A stretch of 64,000 nucleotides of DNA from Sorangium cellulosum So ce56. GTDB lineage: Bacteria; Myxococcota_A; Polyangia; Polyangiales; Polyangiaceae. Positions 19,346-28,792 of this stretch are shown piece after piece. Made by a program: the position numbers and the translations under genes. The notes under the pieces are model-generated. The model ran no database searches. It saw nothing but the letters and a program-made list of their open reading frames with translations, and was not told the DNA's origin. The number at the start of each line of letters is the position of its first letter. The first letter of the stretch is position 1. The stretch lies in NCBI RefSeq assembly GCF_000067165.1, contig NC_010162.1:12822501-12886500 (forward strand), in the 5' to 3' direction.

Positions 19346-20329
19346 TCACTTGATGTTGAAGTCGATGTTCATCGGCTTGCCCTTGCGGTTGATGCTCACC
19401 GTGAGCCGGTCCGCCGTCCGGAGCCGCGCGTAGGCCTCGAGGGCCTTTTGCGGATCGCTCATCTCAAACCCGTTGATGCTGGACAGCCGATCTCCGTTCT
19501 CCAGCCCGAGCGTCCCCAGCAGAGAGTCCGGGCGAATCCCGAAGAGACGGATGCCCACCACCTTGTCTCCCTCCTTCTCGGGGACGATACGCGCGGAGCG
19601 CATCAGCTCGCCCTGGTTCTCCAGGATGTGGTCGACGGCGCTGCGCTCCACGTTGAACTCGTTCTCGCTCACGCGCTGGATCTTCGAGGCGATCTCCGGC
19701 GGGATCTTCTTGCCGCCGCGGGCGGCGGGCTTCGACGCCGCGCTCGTCGACGTCGTCGCGGGCGCCGGCGCCGGCGTGGCGCTGGCGCGGGCGACGGCGC
19801 GGCTGCCGCCCACGATGGCCTGGCACCGCGAGCTGCCGGACGTCAGCCAGACCCGATCCCACCCCACGTAGTAAACGGTCTGCCCGCTGATCTCATCCCC
19901 TTGCCGGCGCAAGATCGCCTTGCCGTCCGAGCCGGCCATGGCCGCGAACGACCACGCGGGATCGTCGGCCTGCGTGATGAGCAGGACGCGGGCGCCGTCG
20001 CAGGAGGGGTCCGCGTATGGGTCCTTGTTGGGCAGCTCGTGCGGGACGCTCGGGATCTCGACCGGCTTGCCGTCGAGCGGCCCCGTCACCGAGTCGAACG
20101 GGTTGCGCGAGAGGATCGCCGCGGCGCTCGTCGCGTGGTCCGTGTTGCTCGCGGTCGATCCGAACGACGCCGGGCGCGTCGGAGGGCGCGGCGGCGCCGG
20201 CGGGGCGTCGATGGCGACGCTGGAGACCACGAGCTGACCCATGCCCGACGCCTGGAAGTAGGCGGCGAGCGCGATCAGCGCGCCCAGCACCCAGGGAAAA
20301 TACCGCTTCAGGATCGCGTCGATGCCCAT
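19346..20329 (-). CDS. gspC: Type II secretion inner-membrane protein GspC
   Basis: 327-aa protein. One N-terminal membrane segment lies at about 12-30 (WVLGALIALAAYFQASGMG). A Pro-rich linker leads to the homology-region domain at about 75-175 (ILSRNPFDSV; YYVGWDRVWLTSG), which binds the secretin N0 ring. A second Ala/Thr/Ser linker leads to a PDZ-like domain at about 235-327 (IRLFGIRPDSLLGTLGLENGDRL). It is the first gene of the operon, with AGGAGG at 20338-20343 upstream of the ATG. GspC couples the inner platform to GspD. Confidence 0.93.
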   Translation of the reverse strand: MGIDAILKRYFPWVLGALIALAAYFQASGMGQLVVSSVAIDAPPAPPRPPTRPASFGSTASNTDHATSAAAILSRNPFDSVTGPLDGKPVEIPSVPHELPNKDPYADPSCDGARVLLITQADDPAWSFAAMAGSDGKAILRRQGDEISGQTVYYVGWDRVWLTSGSSRCQAIVGGSRAVARASATPAPAPATTSTSAASKPAARGGKKIPPEIASKIQRVSENEFNVERSAVDHILENQGELMRSARIVPEKEGDKVVGIRLFGIRPDSLLGTLGLENGDRLSSINGFEMSDPQKALEAYARLRTADRLTVSINRKGKPMNIDFNIK

Positions 20330-20337
20330 GCGCCCAT

Positions 20338-20343
20338 CCTCCT
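20338..20343 (-). promoter_or_regulatory. Ribosome-binding site of gspC
   Basis: On the minus strand AGGAGG lies eight bases before the gspC ATG (20327-20329). It is a full match to the anti-Shine-Dalgarno core and fixes the gspC start. It also argues against the sigma-54-like sequence at 20347-20362 as the main promoter, because its start point would fall after this site. Confidence 0.7.
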
Positions 20344-20464
20344 CTAGGCGAGTTTCATGCCAGCGGTCAATCGCCGGTGGTTTCCCGCGTCTTCACGAAA
20401 TTTCGGGAGCTGTCCCGCCAAGGTGACGCACCCCAGCCGCGTCGGACGGCCTTCGTTGCCAAAG

Positions 20465-20471
20465 TGACAAA
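20465..20471 (-). promoter_or_regulatory. TTTGTCA box upstream of gspC
   Basis: On the minus strand TTTGTCA lies about 135-140 bases before the gspC start, in a locally AT-richer stretch. The same heptamer occurs twice before the adjacent NtrC-type regulator gene. The distance suits an enhancer-like site of that regulator. This is inference from repetition and position only. Confidence 0.3.
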
Positions 20472-20534
20472 TGAATTTTCGCGGGGCGCCGGCGCACGGG
20501 AGCGCGCCGTGTCCGCGGGACGGCGCGCGCGGCG

Positions 20535-21941
<1,407 letters not shown>

Positions 21942-21990
21942 GCGCCACTGTGTCACAGGCGCCAGCGGCGTGTCCAGGAGAGCACGGGTC

Positions 21991-22019
21991 TGACAAAGTC
22001 CGATCCGGCGCCTGACAAA
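21991..22019 (-). promoter_or_regulatory. Paired TTTGTCA boxes upstream of the NtrC-type regulator
   Basis: Two copies of TTTGTCA on the minus strand (21991-21997 and 22013-22019) are 22 bases apart, two helical turns. They lie 50-80 bases before the regulator start. A GTGTCA half-copy is next to the second. This spacing is typical of cooperative dimer binding, so autoregulation is possible. Confidence 0.35.
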
Positions 22020-22072
22020 CTGACACGCCGACCTGGGCCGCGCGCGCCGCCCGGCGAAGACCGCGGGACCGG

Positions 22073-22639
22073 TCAGCGGATGAGCTTCGACAGCTGCTTG
22101 AAGTCGTCCGTCCCGGCGATCCTGAGCCAGTCGAAGACGACGGTCTCCGCGGTGGTGATGGTGGCGCCTGCGGCGCGGCAGAGATCGAGGCCGGCGAGCC
22201 GGTGGTCGTCGCGCCGGGAGGCGACGCCGTCGAGCGGCACCTGGACGAGGACGCCGCGCGCGGCGAGGTCGCGCACGGTCTGGAAGACGCAGACGTGCGC
22301 CTCCACGCCGACGACGATGGCGGCGCGGGGCGCGCGCCCGGTCGACGTGCGCAAGGCGCGCTCGAACTCGGCGGAGCCGCAGGCGGAGAACTCCATCTTG
22401 GGGAGGACGGGCGCGCCCGCCTGGGCGAGCCGCTCGGCGATGGGCGCGACGGTCGGGCCGAGGCCCGCGGGGTACTGCTCGGTGGCGATGACCGCCGCGC
22501 CGAGCCGCCGCGCCGCCTCGATCAGCACCGTGGCCGCGCGGATCAGCGCGTCCATCTGGGGCGCCGGCATCGCGCCGGCGAGCTTCTCTTGCACGTCGAC
22601 GACGATGACCGCGCTGTCTGCGGGCTCGATCCTTTGCAT
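22073..22639 (-). CDS. Isochorismatase-family cysteine hydrolase
   Basis: 188-aa hydrolase of the isochorismatase/nicotinamidase superfamily. The catalytic triad is visible as D15 (VIVVDVQEKL), K81 (LPKMEFSA) and C117 (GVEAHVCV), with the usual cis-peptide VEAHVC context. It resembles YcaC-like members more than entB or pncA, so the substrate cannot be named. It is the last gene of a three-gene minus-strand set (ferredoxin, hypothetical, hydrolase) with only five bases to the upstream stop. Confidence 0.88.
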   Translation of the reverse strand: MQRIEPADSAVIVVDVQEKLAGAMPAPQMDALIRAATVLIEAARRLGAAVIATEQYPAGLGPTVAPIAERLAQAGAPVLPKMEFSACGSAEFERALRTSTGRAPRAAIVVGVEAHVCVFQTVRDLAARGVLVQVPLDGVASRRDDHRLAGLDLCRAAGATITTAETVVFDWLRIAGTDDFKQLSKLIR

Positions 22640-22644
22640 GGTGG

Positions 22645-23088
22645 CTACCTCGTGGCGCGGAAGCTCCTCAGGAACCGGAGCAGGTCGCTCCGCAGGTCGA
22701 AGCGGAGGAGCGCCTCGCCGATCAGCGCGCCGCCGTCGCCGACGAGGACGCCGGGCAAGACGGTCATCGACGTCATGAGATCGCCGGGGCGCACGGTCTT
22801 CCGGCCGGCGAACGCGCAGCGGCGGCCGTCGTTGGCGGTGAACTCGAAGGAGTAGGGCAGGGTGCCGGTGCGCACGACGTCGAGGCCGAGCCGCCCGGAG
22901 AGGTAGCGGTGGTCGGCGAAGCCCTCGGCGTCGATCTCGCCTTCGATCTCGACCTCGGGCTTGCGCAGGAAGTCGAGGAGGCCGCGCGAGCGCGCGCGGA
23001 TCGTGAACGACATGGGCCGCTCGTCGGACGGCGAGTCGACCAGGTGGAAGCTCCCGGCCATGGTCTCGCAGAACTCGAAGCCGCGCAT
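22645..23088 (-). CDS. Conserved hypothetical protein, beta-rich
   Basis: About 147-aa protein (MRGFEFCETMAGSFHLVDSP) with stretches such as SFTIRARSRGLLDFLR, EGEIDAEGFADHRYLSGRLG and LPYSFEFTANDGRRCAFAG. It resembles a domain I associate with GMC-type oxidoreductases and cholesterol-oxidase relatives, but here stands alone. I could not confirm a family. ATG 23088 has GGAGG just upstream. An ATG at 23103 overlapping the upstream stop (TGATG) is the alternative. No signal peptide or membrane segment. Position suggests a redox role with the adjacent ferredoxin-like gene. Confidence 0.6.
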   Translation of the reverse strand: MRGFEFCETMAGSFHLVDSPSDERPMSFTIRARSRGLLDFLRKPEVEIEGEIDAEGFADHRYLSGRLGLDVVRTGTLPYSFEFTANDGRRCAFAGRKTVRPGDLMTSMTVLPGVLVGDGGALIGEALLRFDLRSDLLRFLRSFRATR

Positions 23089-23102
23089 CACGCCTCCGCC
23101 CA

Positions 23103-23486
23103 TCACGCCTGCGGGGGCGCGCCCCGGGGCGGCGCCGGCAGCGGCGGGGCGGCCGTCGCCTCCGTGAAGTCCTCGGGCGGGAGCACGAGCCGCTCGACGC
23201 GGCGGCCCGACGCGAGGGCGTCGACGATCTCCGGGACGTCGGCGGGGGTCACGCGGCCGTAGAAGTAGCCGTCCGGCTCCACGGCGATGACGGGGCCCGC
23301 CCAGCAGACGTCGAGGCAGCTCGCGGAGCAGGCGCGCGCCTCGACCTTCGCGAGGCCCCGCTCGGCGAGCGCGGCTTTGAGCTGCACGTGGATGCCCTCG
23401 GCGCCGCGCTGAGCGCAGGAGCCCTTGGGGACGCCGTCCGGGCGGCGGTTGACGCAGACGAAGAGGTAGCGCTTTCGCTGGGGCAC
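23103..23486 (-). CDS. Thioredoxin-fold [2Fe-2S] ferredoxin
   Basis: 127-aa protein. YLFVCVNRR, GSCAQRGAEGI and ACSASCLDVCWAGPVIAVEP are the signatures of thioredoxin-like ferredoxins, with cysteines at 11, 24, 53, 57 and 61 supplying the cluster ligands. A GTG at 23486 is taken as start because the fold begins there; the open frame before it is Pro/Arg-rich and looks non-coding. The C-terminus is Pro/Ala-rich. It is the first gene of a three-gene set and probably passes electrons to an unknown partner. Confidence 0.85.
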   Translation of the reverse strand: MPQRKRYLFVCVNRRPDGVPKGSCAQRGAEGIHVQLKAALAERGLAKVEARACSASCLDVCWAGPVIAVEPDGYFYGRVTPADVPEIVDALASGRRVERLVLPPEDFTEATAAPPLPAPPRGAPPQA

Positions 23487-23650
23487 GAGGCGGATCCTCG
23501 TGCGTCGCGGGGGCCAGGTCAAGCTGGGGGAGGGGAGGCGGGGGAGGGGCGGGGTGCGCCGGGGGGCGCGTCGAGCTTCGTCAGGGGGGCGGGCCGGCGG
23601 CCGGACGGGCGCACAGATGCTGTGCGCGAGGCATTCCTGGGCCCGGTGGC

Positions 23651-23785
23651 GTACCGTGCTCGGAGTTGGTCGACGATGTTGGCGGTTCAGACGTCTTCGG
23701 AATCCCATTCGTAAAGGTTATCGAGACGGCGTCTCGACAGGAGTTTACCGTGCGACACCCCAGGGGTTTTGATGGCCACAGATGA
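23651..23785 (+). pseudogene. Possible C-terminal remnant of a lost gene
   Basis: One frame reads ELVDDVGGSDVFGIPFVK and onward with protein-like composition and lower GC than its surroundings. It ends at TGA 23783-23785, inside the start of the next gene (14-base overlap). No start codon with a ribosome-binding site is seen upstream, where the DNA becomes GC-rich non-coding. It looks like the tail of a gene whose front was lost. This is tentative; it could be chance. Confidence 0.25.
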
Positions 23786-24086
23786 CTACAGCCTCATTCC
23801 AATGGTGGCAAGCCACCTTGGTTTGAGCCCAGTTTCAGCGCAGTGGAGAGGAATCGATGCGGTCCTCCCGATCTTGGAGCGCATGCGCAGCGACGGGGCG
23901 ATCGTCCTCATCAAGCTTGATGGTGGCAGAGGTCCGTCCGATAACGGCCCGTATACTGTCCTTGCTTCCGGTGGGCCTCTCAAGGGCGATTTTGTTCGCG
24001 TGGATGTGTCATCGATTGAGCATGGTCTCGCAAAGGTGGTCGTGGAGTATGCGAGAAGGTGCTGGGGGTTCGTTGAGCCCTCGTGA
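23772..24086 (+). CDS. Low-GC orphan protein, immunity-like in setting
   Basis: 104-aa soluble protein beginning MATDDYSLIPMVASHLGL, with a central VLIKLDGGR strand and a C-terminal helix (HGLAKVVVEYARRCWGF). Codon use (ATT, TTG, GTT, CTT, AGA) is clearly unlike its neighbours, a sign of transfer. No family is recognised. Small, low-GC, cytosolic proteins directly after a coding remnant are typical of immunity genes of polymorphic toxins, but no toxin domain is visible. A TTG one codon upstream is an alternative start. Confidence 0.55.
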   Translation: MATDDYSLIPMVASHLGLSPVSAQWRGIDAVLPILERMRSDGAIVLIKLDGGRGPSDNGPYTVLASGGPLKGDFVRVDVSSIEHGLAKVVVEYARRCWGFVEPS

Positions 24087-24123
24087 TCTGCTCGGGGGTT
24101 GAACGCCGGCAGGCTCCTCGCGC

Positions 24124-24759
24124 TCAGGCCCCCGCTTCCGCGGCGCCGCGCGCGCGGTGCCGGCGCAGCGCCAGGTTCACGATCCCGATCGGCGCCACGA
24201 AGAGCACGGTCGCGAACCCGAGGACGCCGACCACCATCCCCGCGAGGCTCGCGAGCGCGAGCCAGAGCACGTCGAGCGCCGCCGGCCTGGAACCGGTAGT
24301 AGAAGAGCGCTCATCGACGCGCATCTCCCTGCGCAGCTCGCCGACCTCCCGATCGAGCAGCTCCTCGAACGGGCGGCCGTACAGGCTCTCGCTGCGGCGG
24401 CCGCGGAAGAACGCGCGGACCGTCCGGCGCGGGGCCGAGAGCAGCCCCGCGAAGAGGCCGCCCAGGTTGAGCTGCCAGGCCGCCACGAAGCCCTTGCAGC
24501 CGGCGCCGAGCTCCCAGGCCGAGATCTCGAACTCGCCGATCGCGTTCGTGTCGTAGCCCGTCAGCACGTGGTGCAGATCGTGGTAACGCACGGCGCGCAC
24601 GCGCGCCCGGGTGTTCGGGAACGGGACGGGGAGCGGACCGAGCTTGAAGTCGACCCACGCGTCGCCGTACCCGCCGTCCGCGCCGAAGCGGTTCACCTCG
24701 AAGTAGAGCGCGCGCGCCTCCCGCATCGTGAGGCCTTCGTCGTAATGCACCAGAGCCAT
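24124..24759 (-). CDS. COQ4-like protein with C-terminal membrane segment
   Basis: 211-aa protein carrying the exact COQ4 metal motif HDxxHx11E: H60, D61, H64 and E76 in YHDLHHVLTGYDTNAIGE. COQ4 family proteins act in ubiquinone assembly in mitochondria and some bacteria; related bacterial proteins sit in other oxidative pathways. Residues 160-195 hold a membrane segment (LASLAGMVVGVLGFATVLFV), absent from classical COQ4. It is divergent from a TetR-type regulator with a double palindrome between them. The biochemical role here is inferred. Confidence 0.7.
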   Translation of the reverse strand: MALVHYDEGLTMREARALYFEVNRFGADGGYGDAWVDFKLGPLPVPFPNTRARVRAVRYHDLHHVLTGYDTNAIGEFEISAWELGAGCKGFVAAWQLNLGGLFAGLLSAPRRTVRAFFRGRRSESLYGRPFEELLDREVGELRREMRVDERSSTTGSRPAALDVLWLALASLAGMVVGVLGFATVLFVAPIGIVNLALRRHRARGAAEAGA

Positions 24760-24777
24760 GGCACCACCCTCGTTCGA

Positions 24778-24802
24778 TGACTTCAGTCACTGACCATGGT
24801 CA
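24778..24802. promoter_or_regulatory. Tandem palindromic operator between COQ4-like and tetR genes
   Basis: Two neighbouring palindromes, one base apart: TGACTTCAGTCA (24778-24789, symmetric except its centre) and TGACCATGGTCA (24791-24802, perfect). Their centres are 13 bases apart. They begin 19 bases upstream of the COQ4-like start and about 90 bases upstream of the chosen tetR start. This is the expected place for a TetR dimer to block both promoters. Confidence 0.55.
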
Positions 24803-24888
24803 TTCTTCGCGCTCGTTCTGTCAAGGAGATCGCCGCTGTAGATCGCCGCTTGACGGGGAGGCGTCCGCGGCAACAGATTGCCCGGTCG

Positions 24889-25584
24889 ATGAGCAAGGTC
24901 ATTCCAGGCGCGACGAAACGCCGGAAGCGAGCCGCGGCGCCGCGAGCTCCGGTCGCGTCCGCGCCGATCGCGCCGGCGCCCGAGCGCGGCGGGCGCGCCC
25001 AGCAGAAGCTCGACACCCGCCGGCGGATCCGGGACGCCGCGTGGGCGCTCTTCACGGAGCTCGGGTACGACGACACGACGACCAAGGCGGTGGCGGAGCG
25101 CGCGGAGGTCGCGACGGGGACGGTGTTCGTCCACGCGCGCGACAAGCCCGACCTGCTCATGATGGTGATGCACGACCGGCTCGCGGCCGCTGTCGACGCG
25201 GCGTTCGAGGCGCTGCCGCGCAAAGAGCCCCTGCTCGCTCAGCTGCTCCATGTGTTCCAGCGGCTGTTCGCGATGTACGGCGAGCAGCCGCTCGTGTCGC
25301 AGGCGTTCGTGAAGGCGTTTCCCGGCGCGTCGGGTCCGAACGGAGAGCGGCTGAACGCGCTCACGTTCGCGTTCCTGCACCGCATCGCGGGCCTCGTGCG
25401 CGACGCGCAGGCGCGCGGCGAGGTCGCGGGCGACATCGACCCGCTCGCCGCGGCGCACAACGTGTTCGCTCTCTACTTCGCGGCGCTCCTGTCCTGGCTC
25501 AGCGGCTTCGTGACGCTCGGCGCGGCGCTGGATCCCGTGCTGAAGAGCTCCCTCACCCTCCAGTTCCGAGGGCTCCGGGCGTGA
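24889..25584 (+). CDS. TetR-family transcriptional regulator
   Basis: About 231-aa repressor. A basic, Ala/Pro-rich N-terminal tail precedes the TetR DNA-binding domain (about 50-100): RRRIRDAAWALFTELGYDDT, AVAERAEVATGTVFVHARDKPDL. The C-terminal ligand domain is helical, including AAHNVFALYFAALLSWLSGF. ATG 24889 is chosen because the earlier ATG at 24796 would put the operator inside the gene. No clear Shine-Dalgarno is seen for either, so the start is uncertain. It is divergent from the COQ4-like gene, its likely target. Ligand unknown. Confidence 0.85.
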   Translation: MSKVIPGATKRRKRAAAPRAPVASAPIAPAPERGGRAQQKLDTRRRIRDAAWALFTELGYDDTTTKAVAERAEVATGTVFVHARDKPDLLMMVMHDRLAAAVDAAFEALPRKEPLLAQLLHVFQRLFAMYGEQPLVSQAFVKAFPGASGPNGERLNALTFAFLHRIAGLVRDAQARGEVAGDIDPLAAAHNVFALYFAALLSWLSGFVTLGAALDPVLKSSLTLQFRGLRA

Positions 25585-25612
25585 GGCGCCGGCGCTCCGA
25601 CGTCGGCGCGCG

Positions 25613-26410
25613 TCAGCGCGCGCCGTGCCGGGGATCGCCGGCGCGGAGCGCGGCGAGCACCTCGGCGTGGGTGCGCGGGTCGCCGGCGGCCACCACGTCA
25701 CCGGCGCTGGCGGCGTCGAGCGGGCGCCCTTCCCAGTCCGTCATGACCCCTCCGGCGCCCGTGATCACCGGGACGAGCGCCGCGAAATCGTGGAGCTTGA
25801 GGCCGTACTCGACGACCACGTCGATGCTGCCGCTCGCCACGAGGCCATACTGGTAACAGTCGCCGCCGTAGCTCACGAGCTTGGCCCGGGACGCGACCTC
25901 CCCGAAGGCGCGGGCCTTCGCCGGCGGGAAGTACTGCGGGCCCGTCGTGGAGAGGCGCGCGAGCGGCAGCCCCGCGCACGCGCGGACGCGCGCCGGCGCG
26001 CCATTCCAGAGCGTCGGGCGGCCCAGGACGCCGAGCCAGCGATCGCCGAGGACAGGCTGATCGATGACGCCGAGCACCGGCCGGCCCCGGTGCAGCAGCG
26101 CGATGAGCGTGCCGAAGAGCGGCTTGCCCGTGATGAACGCCTTCGTCCCGTCGATGGGATCGAGCACCCACACGAGCTCCGCCCCCTCGTTCTGGCGGCC
26201 GAACTCCTCTCCCACGATCCCATGGCCCGGGGCGTGCGCGGCGAGGAGCTCGCGTATCGCCGCCTCGGCCTCGCGGTCGGCGACCGTGACAGGGCTCGCG
26301 TCCGCCTTGTCGTCGGCCTCGATGCCCTTGCGAAAATAGCGCCGGATCACGGCGCCGCTGGCGTCCGCGAGCCGCTCTGCCAGCTCGACCAGGTCCTGGG
26401 AAGGGGTCAT
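25613..26410 (-). CDS. Inositol-monophosphatase-family phosphatase, HisN-like
   Basis: 265-aa Mg-dependent phosphatase. Metal-site motifs: GEE at 67-69, DPIDGTK at 84-90, and LHDFAALVPVITGAGG near the C-terminus for the third metal ligand. The IDGTKAFITGKPLFGTLIAL pattern is that of HisN-type histidinol-phosphate phosphatases, so histidine biosynthesis is the best guess. Inositol phosphate or PAP as substrate cannot be excluded. No his gene is adjacent. Length is normal. Confidence 0.88.
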   Translation of the reverse strand: MTPSQDLVELAERLADASGAVIRRYFRKGIEADDKADASPVTVADREAEAAIRELLAAHAPGHGIVGEEFGRQNEGAELVWVLDPIDGTKAFITGKPLFGTLIALLHRGRPVLGVIDQPVLGDRWLGVLGRPTLWNGAPARVRACAGLPLARLSTTGPQYFPPAKARAFGEVASRAKLVSYGGDCYQYGLVASGSIDVVVEYGLKLHDFAALVPVITGAGGVMTDWEGRPLDAASAGDVVAAGDPRTHAEVLAALRAGDPRHGAR

Positions 26411-26517
26411 CGTCTCCTCCGTGGGCCCTCGAGGCGAGCCTCACGGCGCGATCCCCTACGCGCGCCGCCCGCTCACGGCAACCACCTCGCCTCGCAGCGC
26501 CCGGAGCGAGCTCCGCG

Positions 26518-27525
26518 TCAGGCCGCGTCGCCCACGCGGGCGCCCGGCGACAGGCTCGCTCGGAGATACGAGCCCAGCGTGTCCGCGCCCCGCGCGCCCT
26601 CCGGGTGGAAGTCGGCCAGCACCGGCCCGTTGTGGGGCATGTCCCGCAGCACGTCGAGCGTGACGTCGACGCCCGCCTCGCGGGCGCGCCGCGCGAGCTC
26701 CTGGCCCTCGTCGTGGAGGCGCTCGGCGTCGCCGACCTGGATGAACAGCGAGGCCAGCCCGGCGAGGCGCGCGTGGAGCGGTGAGAGCCGGGGATCGTCG
26801 AGCGGGGTCTCGCCCGCGAAATCGCGCGCCTGGCGCAAGAGACCCTCCCGGGTACCGTAATCGGTCGCGTCGTTCGCGCGCGCCGAGGCGCTGCTCGAGG
26901 TGAAGTCGAGCCAGGGAGAGATGAGCGCGGCGCAGCGCGCCTGCGCGCCGCGGTCGCGCAGCGCGAGCTGCGTGACGAGCGCGAGGTTGCCGCCCGCGGA
27001 GTCGCCGGCGAGCGCGATCTCCCCCGGCGCATGGCCGCGCTCGACCAGCGCGTCGACGGCCGCGAGCGCGTCCTCGAGCTGCGCGGGGTAGCGGTGCTCC
27101 GGCGCGAGCCGGTAGTCGATGCCCACGACGCGGGCGCCGCTCGCCAGCGCCAGCCGCGCCATGAGGTCCGCGTGCGTCTTCGTGGAGCCGTACAGGTACG
27201 AGCCGCCGTGGAGGTAGAGGACGACGCCGCGCGATGCCGCGCCCGGAGGCTCGAACCAGACCGCAGGGACGCCGTTCAACGTGTCGACCGTGCGCTTCAC
27301 GCGCCGGACGGCCTTCTGGGAGTACGGGCGCGCGTCGAGCTCGGCCCTGACCTCCGGGTAGGGCCGGTCGAGGAGCTGGATGAAATCGCGCCGGAGAAAG
27401 CGGACCACGCACTCGAAGCCGAAGCCCCAGCTCGGGCGCGCGGGCCCCCGGCGGGCGCGTTCGGTCGTGGTCTCCACGAACGCGAGGCCGAACATCTTCA
27501 TCAGGCGGAGCATCATGGCGGGCAT
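26518..27525 (-). CDS. Alpha/beta-hydrolase esterase of the HSL type
   Basis: 335-aa esterase/lipase. Oxyanion-hole HGG at 106-108 (YLHGGSYLYGS) and nucleophile S176 in AGDSAGGN are the signatures of the hormone-sensitive-lipase family. The catalytic Asp is in VGDAERL and the His in DMPHNGPV. ATG 27525 is chosen at MPAMMLRL; the upstream open sequence is Arg-rich and non-coding in look. No signal peptide, so it is probably cytosolic or peripherally attached. Natural substrate unknown. Confidence 0.9.
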   Translation of the reverse strand: MPAMMLRLMKMFGLAFVETTTERARRGPARPSWGFGFECVVRFLRRDFIQLLDRPYPEVRAELDARPYSQKAVRRVKRTVDTLNGVPAVWFEPPGAASRGVVLYLHGGSYLYGSTKTHADLMARLALASGARVVGIDYRLAPEHRYPAQLEDALAAVDALVERGHAPGEIALAGDSAGGNLALVTQLALRDRGAQARCAALISPWLDFTSSSASARANDATDYGTREGLLRQARDFAGETPLDDPRLSPLHARLAGLASLFIQVGDAERLHDEGQELARRAREAGVDVTLDVLRDMPHNGPVLADFHPEGARGADTLGSYLRASLSPGARVGDAA

Positions 27526-27621
27526 CGTAACGGACGCTCCCCGCGATCGCGGCGGCCTGTGCCCGCGCCGGTCCGAGCGCCGCGCCATCGCCCTCTCGGC
27601 GAGGTGCGCCGCGGCGCGCGC

Positions 27622-27666
27622 CAGCGCTCGCGGCGCGCGTCAGCGCTCGCGGCGCGCGTCAGCGCT
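27622..27666. repeat. Short tandem repeat, 19-bp unit
   Basis: Two full copies and a third partial copy of a 19-base unit beginning CAGCGCTCGCGGCGCGCGT (27622, 27641, 27660). It lies in the spacer before the esterase gene and runs into the stop of the lipoprotein gene. No function is seen. Confidence 0.6.
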
Positions 27667-28792
27667 TCTTCCGAGGATCGCCCCGGAGGATGGGATACGC
27701 CATCAGCAGGCTCAGCCAGACCACCAGGAACTTCGGGTCGGTCAGGGTCTCGAACGGGATCTCGAAGCGCTCGTTCGCGGTCGCGGCCTCCACCTTGCGC
27801 TGCTGCGCCTGCGCCACAGCGGGGCTCACGACCTCGATCCGCCTCCCGCCGCTCACGGCGCCCGTGCCGCCGGCCGCGGGCATCTTCGGCAGCAGGGTCC
27901 CCTCGGCGATCGCCTTCTCCTCGGGCGTCCGCTCCGTCCTGAGATCCGGGTCGATGAGCACCGCCGCCGGCTCGAGCCCCTCGGGGTGCTCGGCGCCGCC
28001 CGGCTCCGCGGTCGCGACCCGCGCGTCGTCGTTCTCCGGTCGATCCACCGGGACGAAGCGCGGCGCGACCTCGCCGGGCTTCCGATCGCGGAGCTCGACG
28101 GTCACCAGGGTCGGGATGTACAGGCGCCGCGTCTCCTCGAGCGGGACCACGGTGTCCTTGGCGGAGGCCGGCGGCCCGCCCGCGAGCTCGGGCACCTTCG
28201 CGCGCGCCGCGTCGATCGCCGCCTGCTCCGCGGCCATCGCGGCCTTGCAGCTCGGAAGGGACGGATCGAAGTCGAGGCCCACGGCGCTGGCGCCCCCCTT
28301 CCTCCGCTCCTGGGGCGGCGTGCACTCCTCGTGGATGCGCTCCGCGGCGTCGTCGTCCTCCCGGTGCAGGAGCGCGAGCGGGAGCTCCTTGCGATCGTCG
28401 ATGCCGTTCGCGACCTCCGGCCGGGCCACGAAGCGGTACCGCACGCGGAGCGCGAGGGTGCGGCGCCCCGCGGCATCGACGACGGTCACGGCCTCCTTGG
28501 CGAAGCTGTCCGTGGTCGCGCCCTGGACCTCGCGCCGGCTCACCATCACCCGGGACTTCCGCAGCCCCGTGAACACCGATCGCGTCTGCGTCCGCACGCG
28601 CTCGAGGATCTTGAAATCGCTCGTCCCGGTCGGGACGTAGACATAGCCGTCGAACTGGAGCACGGCAGGCGGACGCTTCACGTCCCGATCCGCCGTCTTG
28701 CCCCGATCGCCGCACCCCGCGAGCGCCAGCACCCCGGCCAGCACGCCGATTGCCGGGAGAACACGGAGTACTGCACGGAGAAGTGCTACCAC
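27659..28792 (-). CDS. Lipoprotein of unknown function
   Basis: 377-aa protein with a lipoprotein signal: hydrophobic stretch and LALAGC with C27 as the lipid site. The mature part begins with polar residues and a short beta-rich segment (LQFDGYVYVPTG). A second hydrophobic stretch near the C-terminus (FLVVWLSLLMAYPIL) could re-enter or contact a membrane; lipoproteins rarely have this. No family is recognised. It is divergent from htpG with a 349-base spacer. Confidence 0.7.
   Translation of the reverse strand: MVALLRAVLRVLPAIGVLAGVLALAGCGDRGKTADRDVKRPPAVLQFDGYVYVPTGTSDFKILERVRTQTRSVFTGLRKSRVMVSRREVQGATTDSFAKEAVTVVDAAGRRTLALRVRYRFVARPEVANGIDDRKELPLALLHREDDDAAERIHEECTPPQERRKGGASAVGLDFDPSLPSCKAAMAAEQAAIDAARAKVPELAGGPPASAKDTVVPLEETRRLYIPTLVTVELRDRKPGEVAPRFVPVDRPENDDARVATAEPGGAEHPEGLEPAAVLIDPDLRTERTPEEKAIAEGTLLPKMPAAGGTGAVSGGRRIEVVSPAVAQAQQRKVEAATANERFEIPFETLTDPKFLVVWLSLLMAYPILRGDPRKKR

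Noticed and set aside
20347..20362. Sigma-54-like -24/-12 element as gspC promoter
   Set aside because: The match is good (GG and GC ten bases apart), but the predicted start would be at about 20336, after the AGGAGG of gspC. It is kept only as part of a wider regulatory finding.
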